Positions 22,620 through 32,606 of a DNA stretch of 64,000 nt are shown here, in pieces (the first letter of the stretch is position 1; each line of letters opens with the position of its first letter). Source of the DNA: Steinernema hermaphroditum (taxonomy: Eukaryota > Nematoda > Chromadorea > Rhabditida > Steinernematidae). The notes beneath the pieces are model-generated. The model saw only the letters and a program-made list of their open reading frames with translations. It did not search any database and was not told the origin of the DNA. The position numbers and the translations under genes are program-made. The stretch spans positions 2,790,001-2,854,000 of the forward strand of contig CM059625.1 of assembly GCA_030435675.1 (NCBI GenBank). The letters are read 5' to 3'.

Positions 22620-23687
22620 ATGAGTTATCGCAGACCTCAGTTCGTTCGCAATGGCAACCAGATCGTGCTGGGTGGCCCGGCTCTGCGCACCCGCTCCGGT
22701 GAGTTCTTTCGCTCCCAACTGTTCTGGATGATTTTCTTTGCAGTGTTGGTTTCTGTGTTTAGGCGCTCCGAGCGCCTTACTGCTGCTGCCATGCAACGTT
22801 CTAGAAGTCCCGTGATTCGACAACAGGTCAACCCTGACCGTCAGCGCCGCGCCAGTCCTCTGCCTGTTGGCCGCTCTGCTCCGATCGTTACAACGCGTGA
22901 AGGGGAGGTCAATGAAGTGAGTTCCCTTTCTCTGTTAACCCAATGACGCCAATCGAAACGTTTTCTAGGCAGGCACATCGGCTCCGCCAACGCCTGTCAC
23001 CGTCACAATCCCATCGTGTTTCATTGACACCCAGCAAGCGCTGGAAGTGGTGGACAGAAACGCGATAGAGATTGATGACGGTGCCCTTATGGTCATTCGC
23101 AACTCGTTCATGGATGGCAAGTTCGAGTTCGCCGACGACCGTGAGTCGCTGCAGCCGTGGTGCATTCGCTGATATCTGCGTTTTCAGAGGTGATGATCAA
23201 CTTCAAGAACCAGATCGGAGAGTATATTCGAAAGGGTGAAGACAAAATCAAGGCCATCGAAGAGCAGGTAAGATAGGAACAGCGTGAATATCAATGGATC
23301 AGCGTTTTGTGTTCACATGAGGTTGCTTGCGGATGCAAGCAAGTGCTCTCATGATCGGCCATTTTTGAGAATCAGGAGCCATATGAGATAATCAGGGAAG
23401 TTCTCCCTAGCGGCAGGATCTCCCTCGCTTCCTAGGGCACTAACTCTGACAATGTGGCGCTAGAAATCGCCGTAGTCAATCGCAGTACAAACGCGACGGT
23501 GTAACTGTTTTCATTGCAGATCAAGCTCGAGAAAGGGAAAGCGCAAGAAAAAGCGCAAGAAAAAGCGCAAGAAAAAGCGCAAGAAGAAGCGCAAGAAAAA
23601 GCGCAAGAAGAAGCGCAAGAAAAAGCGCAAGAAAAAGCGCAAGAAGAAGCGCAAGAAAAAGCGCAAGAAGAAGCGCAATCGAAATAA
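22620..23687 (+). CDS. Orphan protein with C-terminal KAQE repeat
   Basis: Five exons, 22620-22698, 22744-22916, 22969-23140, 23188-23267 and 23520-23687, join in phase to 223 residues. TTTCAG directly precedes the ATG (MSYRRPQFVRNGNQ...). The N-terminal third is Arg/Pro/Ser-rich. Exon 3 holds a more ordered part (ALEVVDRNAIEIDDGALMVI, MDGKFEFADD). Then come FKNQIGEYIRKGEDKIKAIE and a charged tail of about 12 KAQE/EAQE units ending SK. The tail should form a single charged alpha-helix or coiled coil. Intron 1 (45 bases) is in frame and open, so it could be retained. No membrane segment. I do not recognise the family. Confidence 0.7.
23535..23676 (+). repeat. 12-base coding minisatellite
   Basis: About 12 tandem copies of AAAGCGCAAGAA with A/G variants that change Lys to Glu, all in frame inside the last exon of the gene at 22620. 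Length change by whole units would keep the frame. Confidence 0.9.
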
Positions 23688-23699
23688 GAAGAATCGCCA

Positions 23700-24270
23700 G
23701 TGAAGAAGTTGTTGTTTGTTGTTTTGTATTCTCCAGTTCAATGGAGCTTCTTCGTAGCGTTGTTATCTTCTTGTAAATGCTTGTTACTGTTGATTATAGT
23801 TGCCACTCATGTCGTTGATGTTGCTGACGTCGGTTTCGTTGAACTTCAGCATCCGATGACTTCTCTCTGCATACTCTTCGGCGATGAAAAGCGGCGCAGG
23901 CACAATTGTGGGACAGATGGACGCCTGAGTGGGGAATCTCAATGTGAACGTCAAATTCTCGTACGGCCACTGCTTGCATTTAATGATGAAAAGGGGTGGT
24001 GGAGCGGTTAGCTAGATGGGATGGTTACCGGGACGTTGAGCACAACTCCATCTTAATGATGCCGGTCTTCTCAAGGAAGACAACCGCCTGAACCGAATGT
24101 TGCTAGCACAAATGATGGAAAATCATCCAAGCAAGCATAACTCTAGGCATCCCGGATAGGATAGCCGCCGCTCCATTTATTCACAAAGCCAGGGGTGTAT
24201 CAACTCGATTACCAAATCAGGCTCAAAGACTTATGTATTCGCACTGAGGACGAGTTGTGGTTGCTCATGT
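23700..24270. other. No gene seen
   Basis: 3' flank of the KAQE gene and spacer to the convergent gene at 24276. No supported exon. Confidence 0.4.
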
Positions 24271-24275
24271 CTCCG

Positions 24276-24722
24276 CTAAACATCATCATTACAGTCGAAG
24301 GAGCACAAAGACACTAAACCAAAGATCTTCGGATCGAGGACGGCGTGAGCGGTTGAGTTGCAGCCACAAAGAACGCAATAAATCGTTCCGGCAACGATCA
24401 TGCCGACACACGCGAAAATGACGACAAGCAAGAAGACGAATGTTCGACGCCTTCTGAAATTCTGTGCCGTAAAAGAGAGCACAAGTGATGCCACTTTTTG
24501 ACTGCCCTGCCTTTTCGGATCTTCACATATCGAAAACCAAAGGGTAACTACATATAAAATGTGTCCGAAAAACCGCTCCCTCTTACATTAAACTGGCCTT
24601 AAACCCTCTTAATGCTCATCTGATGAATGGAATTGAAAACTCACTCACTGTGCTCTGTCTTCATAGACTGGAAGAGGACGTGGACCACCGTCAAGGTCGA
24701 ACGAGTACGACGGGTAGATCAT
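24276..24722 (-). CDS. Small Cys-containing membrane protein, orphan
   Basis: Exons 24722-24649 and 24453-24276 join in phase, 83 residues. Exon 1 reads MIYPSYSFDLDGGPRPLPVY and has a consensus GTGAGTG donor. Exon 2 starts after AATTTCAG with RRRTF, then one membrane segment (FLLVVIFACVGMIVAGTIYC), LCGCNS and a short tail ending SFDCNDDV. The basic RRR before the membrane segment puts the N-terminus in the cytoplasm. The frame is open upstream of the ATG to a TTACAG, so the N-terminus may be longer (...ESTFISCAALA-MIYP). No family recognised. Confidence 0.6.
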
Positions 24723-25214
24723 GGCGAGAGCAGCACATGAAATGAACGTGCTCTCCTCTAGCACATTATTCCCAAACTGTAATTATCTCCTTCACGTTCA
24801 AGTGTGCGCCATATGAAATTCGCCGAGGGTCATCCGAGCAATGACCGCTTCTCTTGTTCGTTGACAGTCACTGTCCACTTCTTTTATGCGTACTCATCAT
24901 TCAGTATGTTCGAACTGCACTCATAACTTCAAGGCAGAACAGTAGACTTAATTTAAGTGCTCGAGAATGCGTCTGGAAGTGTGCCACGTACCCCACAATT
25001 ATGGAGCTGGTCGGAAATTCCAGGTTTTGATATTTTGATTTCACGAATAAGAGGAATGTTTATTATGTTGAGAGAAATCGATGTTCGGAATCTAGGAACA
25101 TTTTCAGAACAACCTGCGAGGGTTTCAAGTGAATGAATCAGCTCAAAGCCGTTGGAGGAGCAGGCTAGCTTCCCAGATTTTGAGCTTTCCAATAAATAAT
25201 TTATTTGGCGTCGT

Positions 25215-26255
25215 CTAAGAGCATCCATTCAACTGTTCTGGATTCGTAAGATAGTTCAATTCAATGGCATTTGTTCGCACAATCTTCGATCGAATCTGTG
25301 CGTGGCTGAAGGGAAGCGCAGGTTTCGTGTGGATGTGGATTTTGTTGTGGCTCGGAGGAGATGGCGTTGGAATAGTGTGTTCAATCGAGGCTGCCTGTTC
25401 CAGAGAGGATGCTGTGTTCGGAACTTGAGTGGGTGGAACGATTTTCGGCCTATATGTAGACATTCGAACAGAATCCACTGGGATGGGCTGCTCGGACGGT
25501 ATGTTGTATAACGACAACTGGGTATTCGATTGATCATAGCCTTCTTGATTGAGCTCGTCCGGTGAATTCATTTGAGGTGTATAGATCGATGTGCTAGGCG
25601 GCATTAGAGTGGATGAGCTTTGTCCTTCTAGAGTGTCGTCATCATACAGATATGGGGCGAAAGTGCTGGAAATCTCTATAACTTTTTTGAGTCCTTTTGA
25701 GTCCTGAACTTTGAGGGGAGTTGGTTAACCTTTGTTCGTGACTACCTGAATGTTCGATGGGGTGGTTTTGTGGAGCGATTCTTGGGGAGTGATCTTGGGA
25801 ACAGAGGAAGTTGTAGACGATTTCTCGCTTTGCTGCGGGGGAGAGGTCGGTTCTGGTGTAGAAGAAGCGATTTGATTTTCCTTATTGGATACACCGCCCA
25901 AAAATCGGGTAATCGAATCTGCCAGATCGTTGGAGATGCGGTCGGATAAGGCTGCAGAGCCGCTAATCTGGCTCTCGTCTGGTGTTCGAGTGACATTGAC
26001 TATGGGACTGGCACTACTTTGCTGGCGATCGTTATGCTCCGCACGAACAGGTCTCTGCGTAACCATGGCACTTTGCTGGTGGCTGTAGGTATATATTTGA
26101 AGATATCTTTGAGGAACAGGTGCAGGTAATGAAACTGCCGCTTGACAATTACATGGTGGAGGCGGAGGGGGACTAAAATTGTAAAAATGCCGGCTTCGGT
26201 CAATAGCGATCAGGAACTTGCCAAGTACATCCAAGACTATGGAAGAAAAACGCAT
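25215..26255 (-). CDS. Long disordered orphan protein
   Basis: Exons 26255-25730 and 25675-25215 join in phase over a 54-base intron, 328 residues. CTCTAG two bases before the ATG suggests a splice acceptor; the frame is also open up to 26333, so the start is uncertain. After a moderately hydrophobic N-terminus (MRFSSIVLDVLGKFLIAI) the protein is Pro/Ser/Thr/Gln-rich, with SPPPPPPCNCQ and SNDLADSITRFLGGVSNKEN. A second Pro/Ser-rich half ends ...TNPEQLNGCS. Composition suggests a mostly disordered protein, secreted or membrane-tethered. No family recognised. Confidence 0.5.
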
Positions 26256-26614
26256 GGCTAGAGCCAAAAATCGAGAAAAGAACGATCGCAAAACGCATGT
26301 CACCTGCAGATGATTCTGAACCAAGGTCGCCATTCTTATATATACACAAGCAGGTCAGCGTGAGCGCAATAGATATAATTGAAAAGAGGTTTACATTGTC
26401 GTATCTGTTTGCCTTCCATTACATAGGTCATCCTTCAATGGTCATCTATTTTTTTTACGTATTCTTCAATTTAACGTATTCCACCACATATGACATAAAT
26501 CGTTTCCTTTGCAGATATCAAACAGTTCAATATATCATCGAGGATATACATGAATTTATAAGCTAAATTGACTGTTATTCCCTAGGTTGTACGAAAATTG
26601 ACGGAGAACCGACG

Positions 26615-26820
26615 GGTCCTGTTTGTCTGTGTGTTTTTCCGTACGGAGAAAACATCGACACAAAATAAGGACCCCGAGGGGAACCGAACCCGAAACCGCC
26701 CGCTTACAAACCCAACGCGTTTGCAATGAGCTACACAGACAGTCGAGATCCTACCGCTCTAGTCCCGCTATGTCACTGAGGATGCTAGGCCATGCTTTAC
26801 TTTCCGTTTTTGAGTCATTT
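26615..26820 (-). mobile_element. tRNA-like SINE, copy 1
   Basis: On the minus strand a B-box-like GGTTCGGTTCCCCTCGGGG follows an A-box-like region (GCTCATTGCAAACGCG). Flanking sequence includes a GTGTGTTTTTCCG hairpin. The same unit recurs at 28625 (minus) and 44500 (plus), including the shared words CTCAGAGGCAT/CCTCAGTGACAT and TAGGCC. This marks a dispersed family rather than a tRNA gene. Confidence 0.65.
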
Positions 26821-26959
26821 TTAGCCTATGTTGTGAGCACCATTCTTGCTGGGGCTACGGTGTTGAGTACCATTCAGACACCTACGGTGTCTCCATGTTT
26901 ACCCGGTAGGCTATTGGTGTCTTCCCTCCCGCGGCTTTTGTGAATTCGCGTGCAGTTTT

Positions 26960-27158
26960 ATCACTTTTAACGTAAAATAGTGGTGGATTTTCAGAAATTG
27001 ACAATTGGTAAGATGTTATGCCGTAGCATAACAATAGCGGTCTATAGGAACAACCAAGATATGACTGTGAAGAGATCACAGAGCAGATAAGATCAAACTA
27101 GAATTGTATACGAGGAAAGAATAGAGTACAAATATCTATGTTGGGGAACTGCAAGTTA
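26960..27158. other. Spacer, no gene seen
   Basis: Short AT-rich stretch between the SINE and the end of the phosphatase gene. Confidence 0.4.
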
Positions 27159-27891
27159 TTACCAACTGTCCACTGATTCACGTCTCCTTTCGAAAAAACG
27201 ATGCTTAGCCAAAACTTTTCTGACGTCGTCAGCGGAGCGCAGGGAATCCAACAACGGCACCAGATCCAGAAGAGCTGTATCATTCGGGTCGTCGTACCAC
27301 GATTCGATCGGAATGGCATTTTCTAAATTCCGATCAAATTATCCAAATTACAGCGTAGCAGAAGCTTACGTTTGAAATTTTTGTATGCCGACGGGGAGTT
27401 GTCGATGATGAAAATGGACGATAGATCGCGATGAACGGCTGTTAGGTCCTTCGTTCGATCAAAGCCGTCCGGAACACAGTGCTGCCTATAGAAGCGTTGG
27501 GAGAATATTCCACGTCCATCGTCAAGCCTGTCGATTACTGGAGCAGCGTAGTCCTCCGATCCTGCAGTGTAGATCACTAGCTCGAACCACTGGCTGACAA
27601 CCATCAGGAAGTCCTCGACATGAGGACGGTAGTGAACGAACACTCGCTTTACGCGACCTTTGCAGAAAATCTAAAGCAGACAACCCATTCCGGGGTGCAA
27701 CGCAAGACCAATCGTACCCGAAACACAAAATCCGGAGTGCCTGTTGGCTCCTTTCTTGGATTGCATCCATCGTTCTTCGAATGGATCAAAGTTTCGTCTA
27801 GATCAAGGACTAGAATTTTCCGTTTCATATTTAGGGGACGCTCGACTGGCAGCGGAACGTCTACGTACCAAACGCTCTGATGTGTCCACGA
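27159..27891 (-). CDS. cnep-1: CNEP1/Dullard-type nuclear envelope phosphatase
   Basis: HAD-family Ser/Thr phosphatase of the nuclear envelope and ER that dephosphorylates lipin and so controls membrane lipid synthesis. Exons 27891-27718, 27670-27370 and 27322-27159 join in phase, 212 residues. The catalytic DxDxT lies in [14 protein letters not shown]. Then follow [55 protein letters not shown] and [15 protein letters not shown], in the family order. YRQHC favours Dullard over SCP-type phosphatases. The N-terminal membrane exon is not settled. A frame at 28047-27925 (MMRPDQASCIRFFGRFVEQV...) after a TTTTAG is the likely candidate, but I could not close the phase. The tail ends ...RRRESVDSW. 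Confidence 0.9.
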
Positions 27892-28059
27892 CTGAAACAG
27901 CGATTATAGAGCGAAATCATAGAGATATCACTTCCGCTTTCTGGCTGCCGTCGAAAAATGCACCGAATGTGATCCCAAATGCTGTCAACTTGCTCGACAA
28001 ATCTTCCAAAGAACCGGATGCAGGACGCCTGGTCTGGCCGCATCATCACCTAACTAAAA

Positions 28060-28620
28060 CGGAAGCACATTGAAGGGGTTTATCCAATCGAATGGGTGGA
28101 ATCAGGAAGCGAGTTAGGTGATGTACCATCGCGTATCAGGATAGGTATTCAAAAGGTCCAACAAAAAGGTTGACAACCATCGCAAAAGCTTATGCTTCAA
28201 AAACTTATGAGGAAATCACACTGTTCTGACTAGGACGATCCCTTCAATGTCGTTCCTGTCATGCTCGACTGGATCCAAAAAAAAACGATGCGCTTTCCTT
28301 GACACGATATTATGATAAGCTGCGTGACAGAGCAATTCGCAGCGAACAACGAATTAACCATTTGTCAGAGAAGTAATGTGAGCTTTAGATGGTTAGATGG
28401 CCTGCGGAAAAGCGACTTCTATGGACGGAAGAGCCAACGGCACCTGCAGTTTACATGTTTTGCTCAGTTTTTTTTTGTACTGTTTACGAGAGCCCTTCGA
28501 CTTCTAACGGACAAAAACACTCTTTCATATCGGCTCTTTCATGCTGCCGATGGCGTGCAGTGGTCACCACGAGTTCATGAGGCCTAGCGCAGTGCCCCTG
28601 GGTCACCAAAAATCGACTAT
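28060..28620. other. No gene seen
   Basis: Upstream region of the phosphatase gene. No supported exon. Confidence 0.4.
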
Positions 28621-28624
28621 ATAT

Positions 28625-28800
28625 AAAATGTTCTGTGTGTGCGTTTTTTTTGTGCGCACAGGACAGACAACGACAAAACATAGGGCTGCGGCGGGGAGCC
28701 AAACCCGACACCCACCGTTTACGAATGAGCCACAGCAACAGTTGAGATCCAGTCGCTCCACTACCACTATGTTCCCGGTGTTTCCTAGGCCTTGCGCTTC
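28625..28800 (-). mobile_element. tRNA-like SINE, copy 2
   Basis: Minus-strand copy related to 26615 and 44500: GGTGTCGGGTTTGGCTCCCC after GCTCATTCGTAAACGGTG. It is more diverged than the other two and also begins with a short GTGTGTGCG...GTGCGCAC palindrome. It lies just outside the Harbinger element. Confidence 0.6.
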
Positions 28801-28916
28801 TTTTCATATTCCGCCTATTTCGAGCATCATTCTTGTCGCCAGTAAGGCTATAGAGTTTTCATGCAAAAGGACGTGCTTGCCGCCCTACTTGGCCCTTAGC
28901 GCCAAAAAGATGCTGT

Positions 28917-29215
28917 ACTCTCGTTTTTTCGATCACAAAATCGGTCTTCAATCATCTCGTTGTGGCACCCAAAATCTGATCCAACGCGTTGAAAACGACG
29001 CGCGAACATGCGAACTTCGTGCGCTCGTTCCGTCGTTTTCAGTGCAATTGCAGCCGCGTTCACGAACCTCCCGACGCGACGTGAAATTCGTGAATGGGTG
29101 TTCACGAACGCGCCGACCGTCGGCCGACAGTCGGCCGACGCGGTATCGGCCGATCGTCGGCCGACGGTCGGCGCGTTCGTGAACACTCATGGTCGGCCGA
29201 CGGTCGGCTGACGCA
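28917..29215. repeat. Left transposon end with palindromic array
   Basis: After the terminal repeat comes a GC-rich array of CGGCCGAC/GTCGGCCG words bracketed by GTTCACGAAC palindromes (29091-29213). The same words recur near the right end. They are likely binding sites for the transposon's own proteins, by analogy with subterminal repeats of other Harbinger elements. Confidence 0.75.
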
Positions 29216-29725
29216 ATTTTGCCTTATGATCGAAAATATCAAAACGGTTTGAAATTCTCGGCGGATGCCTTGTGCGAGGTCTGAATTTTTTGATGTCTAC
29301 AGGTTGCCCATGGTGCTTAGACACCGATTTTCAGGTCGGTACGAATTTTTCGGTTGGCGACGCTGGTCATCGACGTGCTTATAGCCATGCCTATCCGCGC
29401 TAGGGAATGGCTCATGTTTAAGTGGATTTAAGCCGTGCTTTGTCATGGTTGTCAACTGTGACCTGTTCTAGGAACATTCGCAGGTTCGGCCGGGCCACAA
29501 TTAGGAAACGTCGCATGTTCGTACCCATCTGTGAAGACTTCGGAAAGGTGATTTTAGATCACAATGTGCGCCTGAAACGGGGATTTTGCTCCCATTTGAT
29601 GCATATGGCGCCTGCTTTTGGCTCACTTTGAAGCTGGCAGTGTTTCTACGGCGAATTTTTCGCGTGAATGCGCGAAATACGGGTCTTTGCGTTACTACTC
29701 ACTGATTTTTACAGGTTTATTCGTC

Positions 29726-30412
29726 ATGGAAGCGCGGCTTATCGAATTGATCCAGGAGAACGCTTTGCTGTATGACAAGAGGGACCCGTTCTACAATTGC
29801 GATAAGCAACGGGAGAAGACTTGGATCGAGATTGCGGAGAAGTTGTCAAAAGAATTCCCCGAGGAAAAGCACGCCGTCAAGGATGTGAAGACGCGTTGGT
29901 CGAGTTTGAGAACGGTGTATTCGAGGAAGAAGAAACCGTCGACCGGAAGTTGCAGCCAGCAAGCAAATTGGGTCTTTTTCGACTCTATGCGGTTCCTCGA
30001 CAGCTACACCGACGATCGAAAAACGTAAGGTTTAGGAATTCCCCGAAGCTGTTAAGCTCGTCTAAAAGTTTGTCTTTTCAGCGTGAACAGCATGAACGCG
30101 CCCGATGGATTTGAAGACGACGACGGATATGAATGCAAGAAGGAAATGTGCGCCAGTCCGACAGACATTTGGATCGATGCCGAAGAGTCTCCACCGCCGC
30201 CAGTCCAGAAGCGCAAGCGCAAGAAGAACGAGGTGGATCCCACGTCGCAAGCCATTATGAATCTCGTTGAAGCGTCCAACAAACAACTTGATGATCTGCA
30301 ACATTGCCGAAACTATCATTTCGCAATGGAAATGGCCCAAATCTTGGATGCCTTGCCCGAAAACGTGCAAATGGAAAAGAAAAAGCGCATATCGTACATA
30401 CTTTATGAGTAA
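29726..30412 (+). CDS. Transposon MADF (Myb-like) DNA-binding protein
   Basis: Second protein of Harbinger elements; with the nuclease it binds the ends and helps nuclear entry. Exons 29726-30024 and 30082-30412 join in phase, 209 residues. The MADF domain covers residues about 3-95: LIELIQENALLYDKRDPFYN, WIEIAEKLSKEF, VKDVKTRWSSLRTVYSRKKK, ANWVFFDSMRFLDSY. Then come an acidic linker, a basic signal-like RKRKKNE and a helical tail (QAIMNLVEASNKQLDDL), which may mediate contacts with the nuclease. The start follows TTTACAG closely. It lies upstream of the nuclease in the same direction, about 210 bases away. Confidence 0.9.
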
Positions 30413-30625
30413 CTCTTGTTGTTTTGTTGCGCTTTTCCCGCATATCCACCATTAGTTGATACGAATTTTGACCATGTTTCATTTGTTGTTGAGTTTATCT
30501 ACTCGTGGCTACCGTTGCGCGGTTTACTGTGGTTTCGAGGACTACCCTAATCCAACAAATTTCAGAATGGTTCTTATCTGTCGAGAGGCGCATGCATTGG
30601 TTGTCAGAAGAAATGCTTTGCTCCT

Positions 30626-31878
30626 ATGATGAGGCAACGTCGTGCGCTGCGCAAACTGAAGGACATCCACAAACGTCGCAATCAGTTTGGCCAGTACGCG
30701 AAACTGTTCAACGAACTGAGAAGTGATGAAAAGTCCTTCAAGGAGTACACCCGAATGAAACCGAGGACATTTTATAAACTTCTGCATCTCGTGGAGCCGT
30801 TTCTGGAGCCCAAGAAAAAGAAGACAACGGGAATCGTTGCTGAGCATATGCTTGTTGTCACATTGCGCTATTTGGCGACAGGGAACAGCTTCCACTCGCT
30901 TCACTTCGCTTTCCGCATGGGAGTGTAAGTTGTAACTGTTATATGACCGATTTCTACGACGTATGCTACAGATCGACAGTTTCGAAGGTTGTCAAGAAGA
31001 CATGTGATGCTTTGCACAAAGCTCTCAAGAACAACATCGGCTTACCCAAATCACCAAACGGATGGCTGGAACTAAGCGAAGCCTTCGAACGAGAATGGAA
31101 CTTCCCCCTTGTACTAGGTGTTGTTACTTTTGCAGAACATACGAATTATGAACAGGCTTTAGGTGCCATCGATGGTAAACACATTCGAATTCAAAAGCCA
31201 TCGAGGTCAGGAAGCCTCTTTTTCAACTACAAGCACTTCTTTTCAACGGTCCTGCTCGGCATCTGCGATGCAGACTATCGATTCCTCTATTACGACATCG
31301 GGAACTACGGTCATCATCATGATAGCCACGTTCTCGAATCAAGCTCGTTCGGAAGAAGCCTTCAAGAAGGAAGTTTCCAGTTTCCGGAAGATAGTTACCT
31401 GACGGGAACCGAAGTCCTATTGCCCTACTTCTTCCTCGGCGATGCTGGCTTTCCGTTGCAAGAACGTCTTCAGAAGCCATTCACCGGAACCACATCGAAG
31501 ATCCAGGCTACTTTCAATTATCGTCTGTCGCGGGCAAGACGCGTCATAGAAGATGCTTTTGGAATACTGGCTACGCGATGGCGGATTCTATTGAAGGACA
31601 TCGAAACGTCCACACCCTTGGCCGATTCAATTGTTCGTGCATGCCTGCATCTGCACAACTTTTTGTCTGACGAAGAACCATTCGCCAGACGCAGACACAA
31701 CGAAAACGGAGTTGATCCTGAACGCTTCGTTCAGGCCCGCATGCAATCAGCACCTGTTCATCCCGCCCGAAGTCAGAACTCGACGACTTATGCAAAGAAT
31801 GTGCGAAGAAAGCTAGCCGTGTACTTCCGGCGACAAGGACGTGTTCCATGGCAACATCGTGCAAGGAGGTCTTACTAG
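30626..31878 (+). CDS. HARBI1-type DDE transposase
   Basis: Cuts and joins the transposon ends. Exons 30626-30924, 30972-31110 and 31156-31878 join in phase, 386 residues. The N-terminal helical region (RPRTFYKLLHLVEPFL-like) leads to FRMGVSTVSKVV, the helix-turn-helix typical of the family. The catalytic DDE residues are in LGAIDGKHIRIQKP, YFFLGDAGFPLQ and RRVIEDAFGILATRWRIL. Removing the 45-base in-frame intron at 31111-31155 restores the conserved NFPLALGAIDGK. Without splicing, 15 extra residues interrupt it. The frame is open upstream of the chosen ATG to a TTTCAG at about 30565. No stop or frameshift seen. Confidence 0.93.
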
Positions 31879-31967
31879 ATTGTATGTTGAATTTGTTGCC
31901 ATATGAATTTGTTGCTTAACTTTCGTACCTCCTTAGTGCTGTTTTCATATCACTCCTGAACACGGCA

Positions 31968-32077
31968 CCCCTGAACGCTCAATAATTACGGTAGCTCATT
32001 ATTTTTCTTTTCTCAAATCCCATTGTCGAAGAAAAAGGAAAAATAAGCAGCTACCGTAGTTATTGAGCGTTCAGGGC
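31968..32077. repeat. Inverted repeat nested in the transposon
   Basis: CCTGAACGCTCAATAA and TACGGTAGCT recur inverted as AGCTACCGTAG and TTATTGAGCGTTCAGG, with AT-rich flanks, so a stem of about 40 bases surrounds a short loop. It sits 90 bases after the nuclease stop. It may be a small MITE inserted in the element or its transcription end signal. Confidence 0.7.
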
Positions 32078-32099
32078 AAAACTGCCGGTGCCAAAACCG

Positions 32100-32402
32100 C
32101 CTAGTATATATTGCGGCCGGCCAGTAACAGGTATGGTTCGGCTCGTGATGGGTGTGAGCCGACCGTCGGCCGACCGTCGCGTCGTGACCCGTTCACGAAC
32201 GCGAAAGTGGCCCGACGCGACGGTCGGCCGACGTCGGCTCATGTCGCGTCGCGTCGTGTCGGCGCGTTCGTGAACACCGATCGGCGGTGATCGCGTCGCG
32301 TCGCGTCGCGTCGGGGGGTTCGTGAACGAGCCTTGCATCAGATTTTTGGGTCCCACAACGAGATGATTGAAGGCCGATTTTGTGATCAAAAAAACAGAGT
32401 AT
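32100..32402. repeat. Right transposon end with palindromic array
   Basis: Mirror image of the left end: CCGACCGTCGGCCGACCG, repeats of GCGTCGCGTC, GTTCACGAAC and CGCGTTCGTGAAC words, then the terminal repeat from about 32330. The CGCGT(C) array is longer here than on the left, so the ends are asymmetric. Confidence 0.75.
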
Positions 32403-32606
32403 AAATCGTGCGTAGTCGCGCTTCGAATAACGAAAAGTTTAGTTAGGCATTTGCTTTCGCTGCCGAAATCACATCAGTCATAAAATTTAAAGAGCTCCAG
32501 CTTTGAGTTCTATCTCAGGTTTTCCACTCATATAACGACAACGCTAAACGTAGCAATTGAAATACACGATAGTGAACGCGATGAAATCCACGACAAACAG
32601 CAACAA

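Larger units (their letters stand above)
28917..32402 (+). mobile_element. PIF/Harbinger DNA transposon, nearly complete
   Basis: Terminal inverted repeats of about 65 bases (left from 28917, right to 32402) share TCAATCATCTCGTTGTGG and ATCACAAAATCGG. Between them lie two genes in the same direction, a MADF DNA-binding protein and a HARBI1-type DDE nuclease. This is the standard two-gene layout of the superfamily. Both frames are open after splicing, so the element may be recent and active. I could not identify a clean three-base target duplication: the flanks CTG and TAA do not match. Confidence 0.9.

Noticed and set aside
28914..32405. Three-base target duplication of the Harbinger element
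   Set aside because: Flanks on the two sides do not match at any plausible border, so none is claimed.
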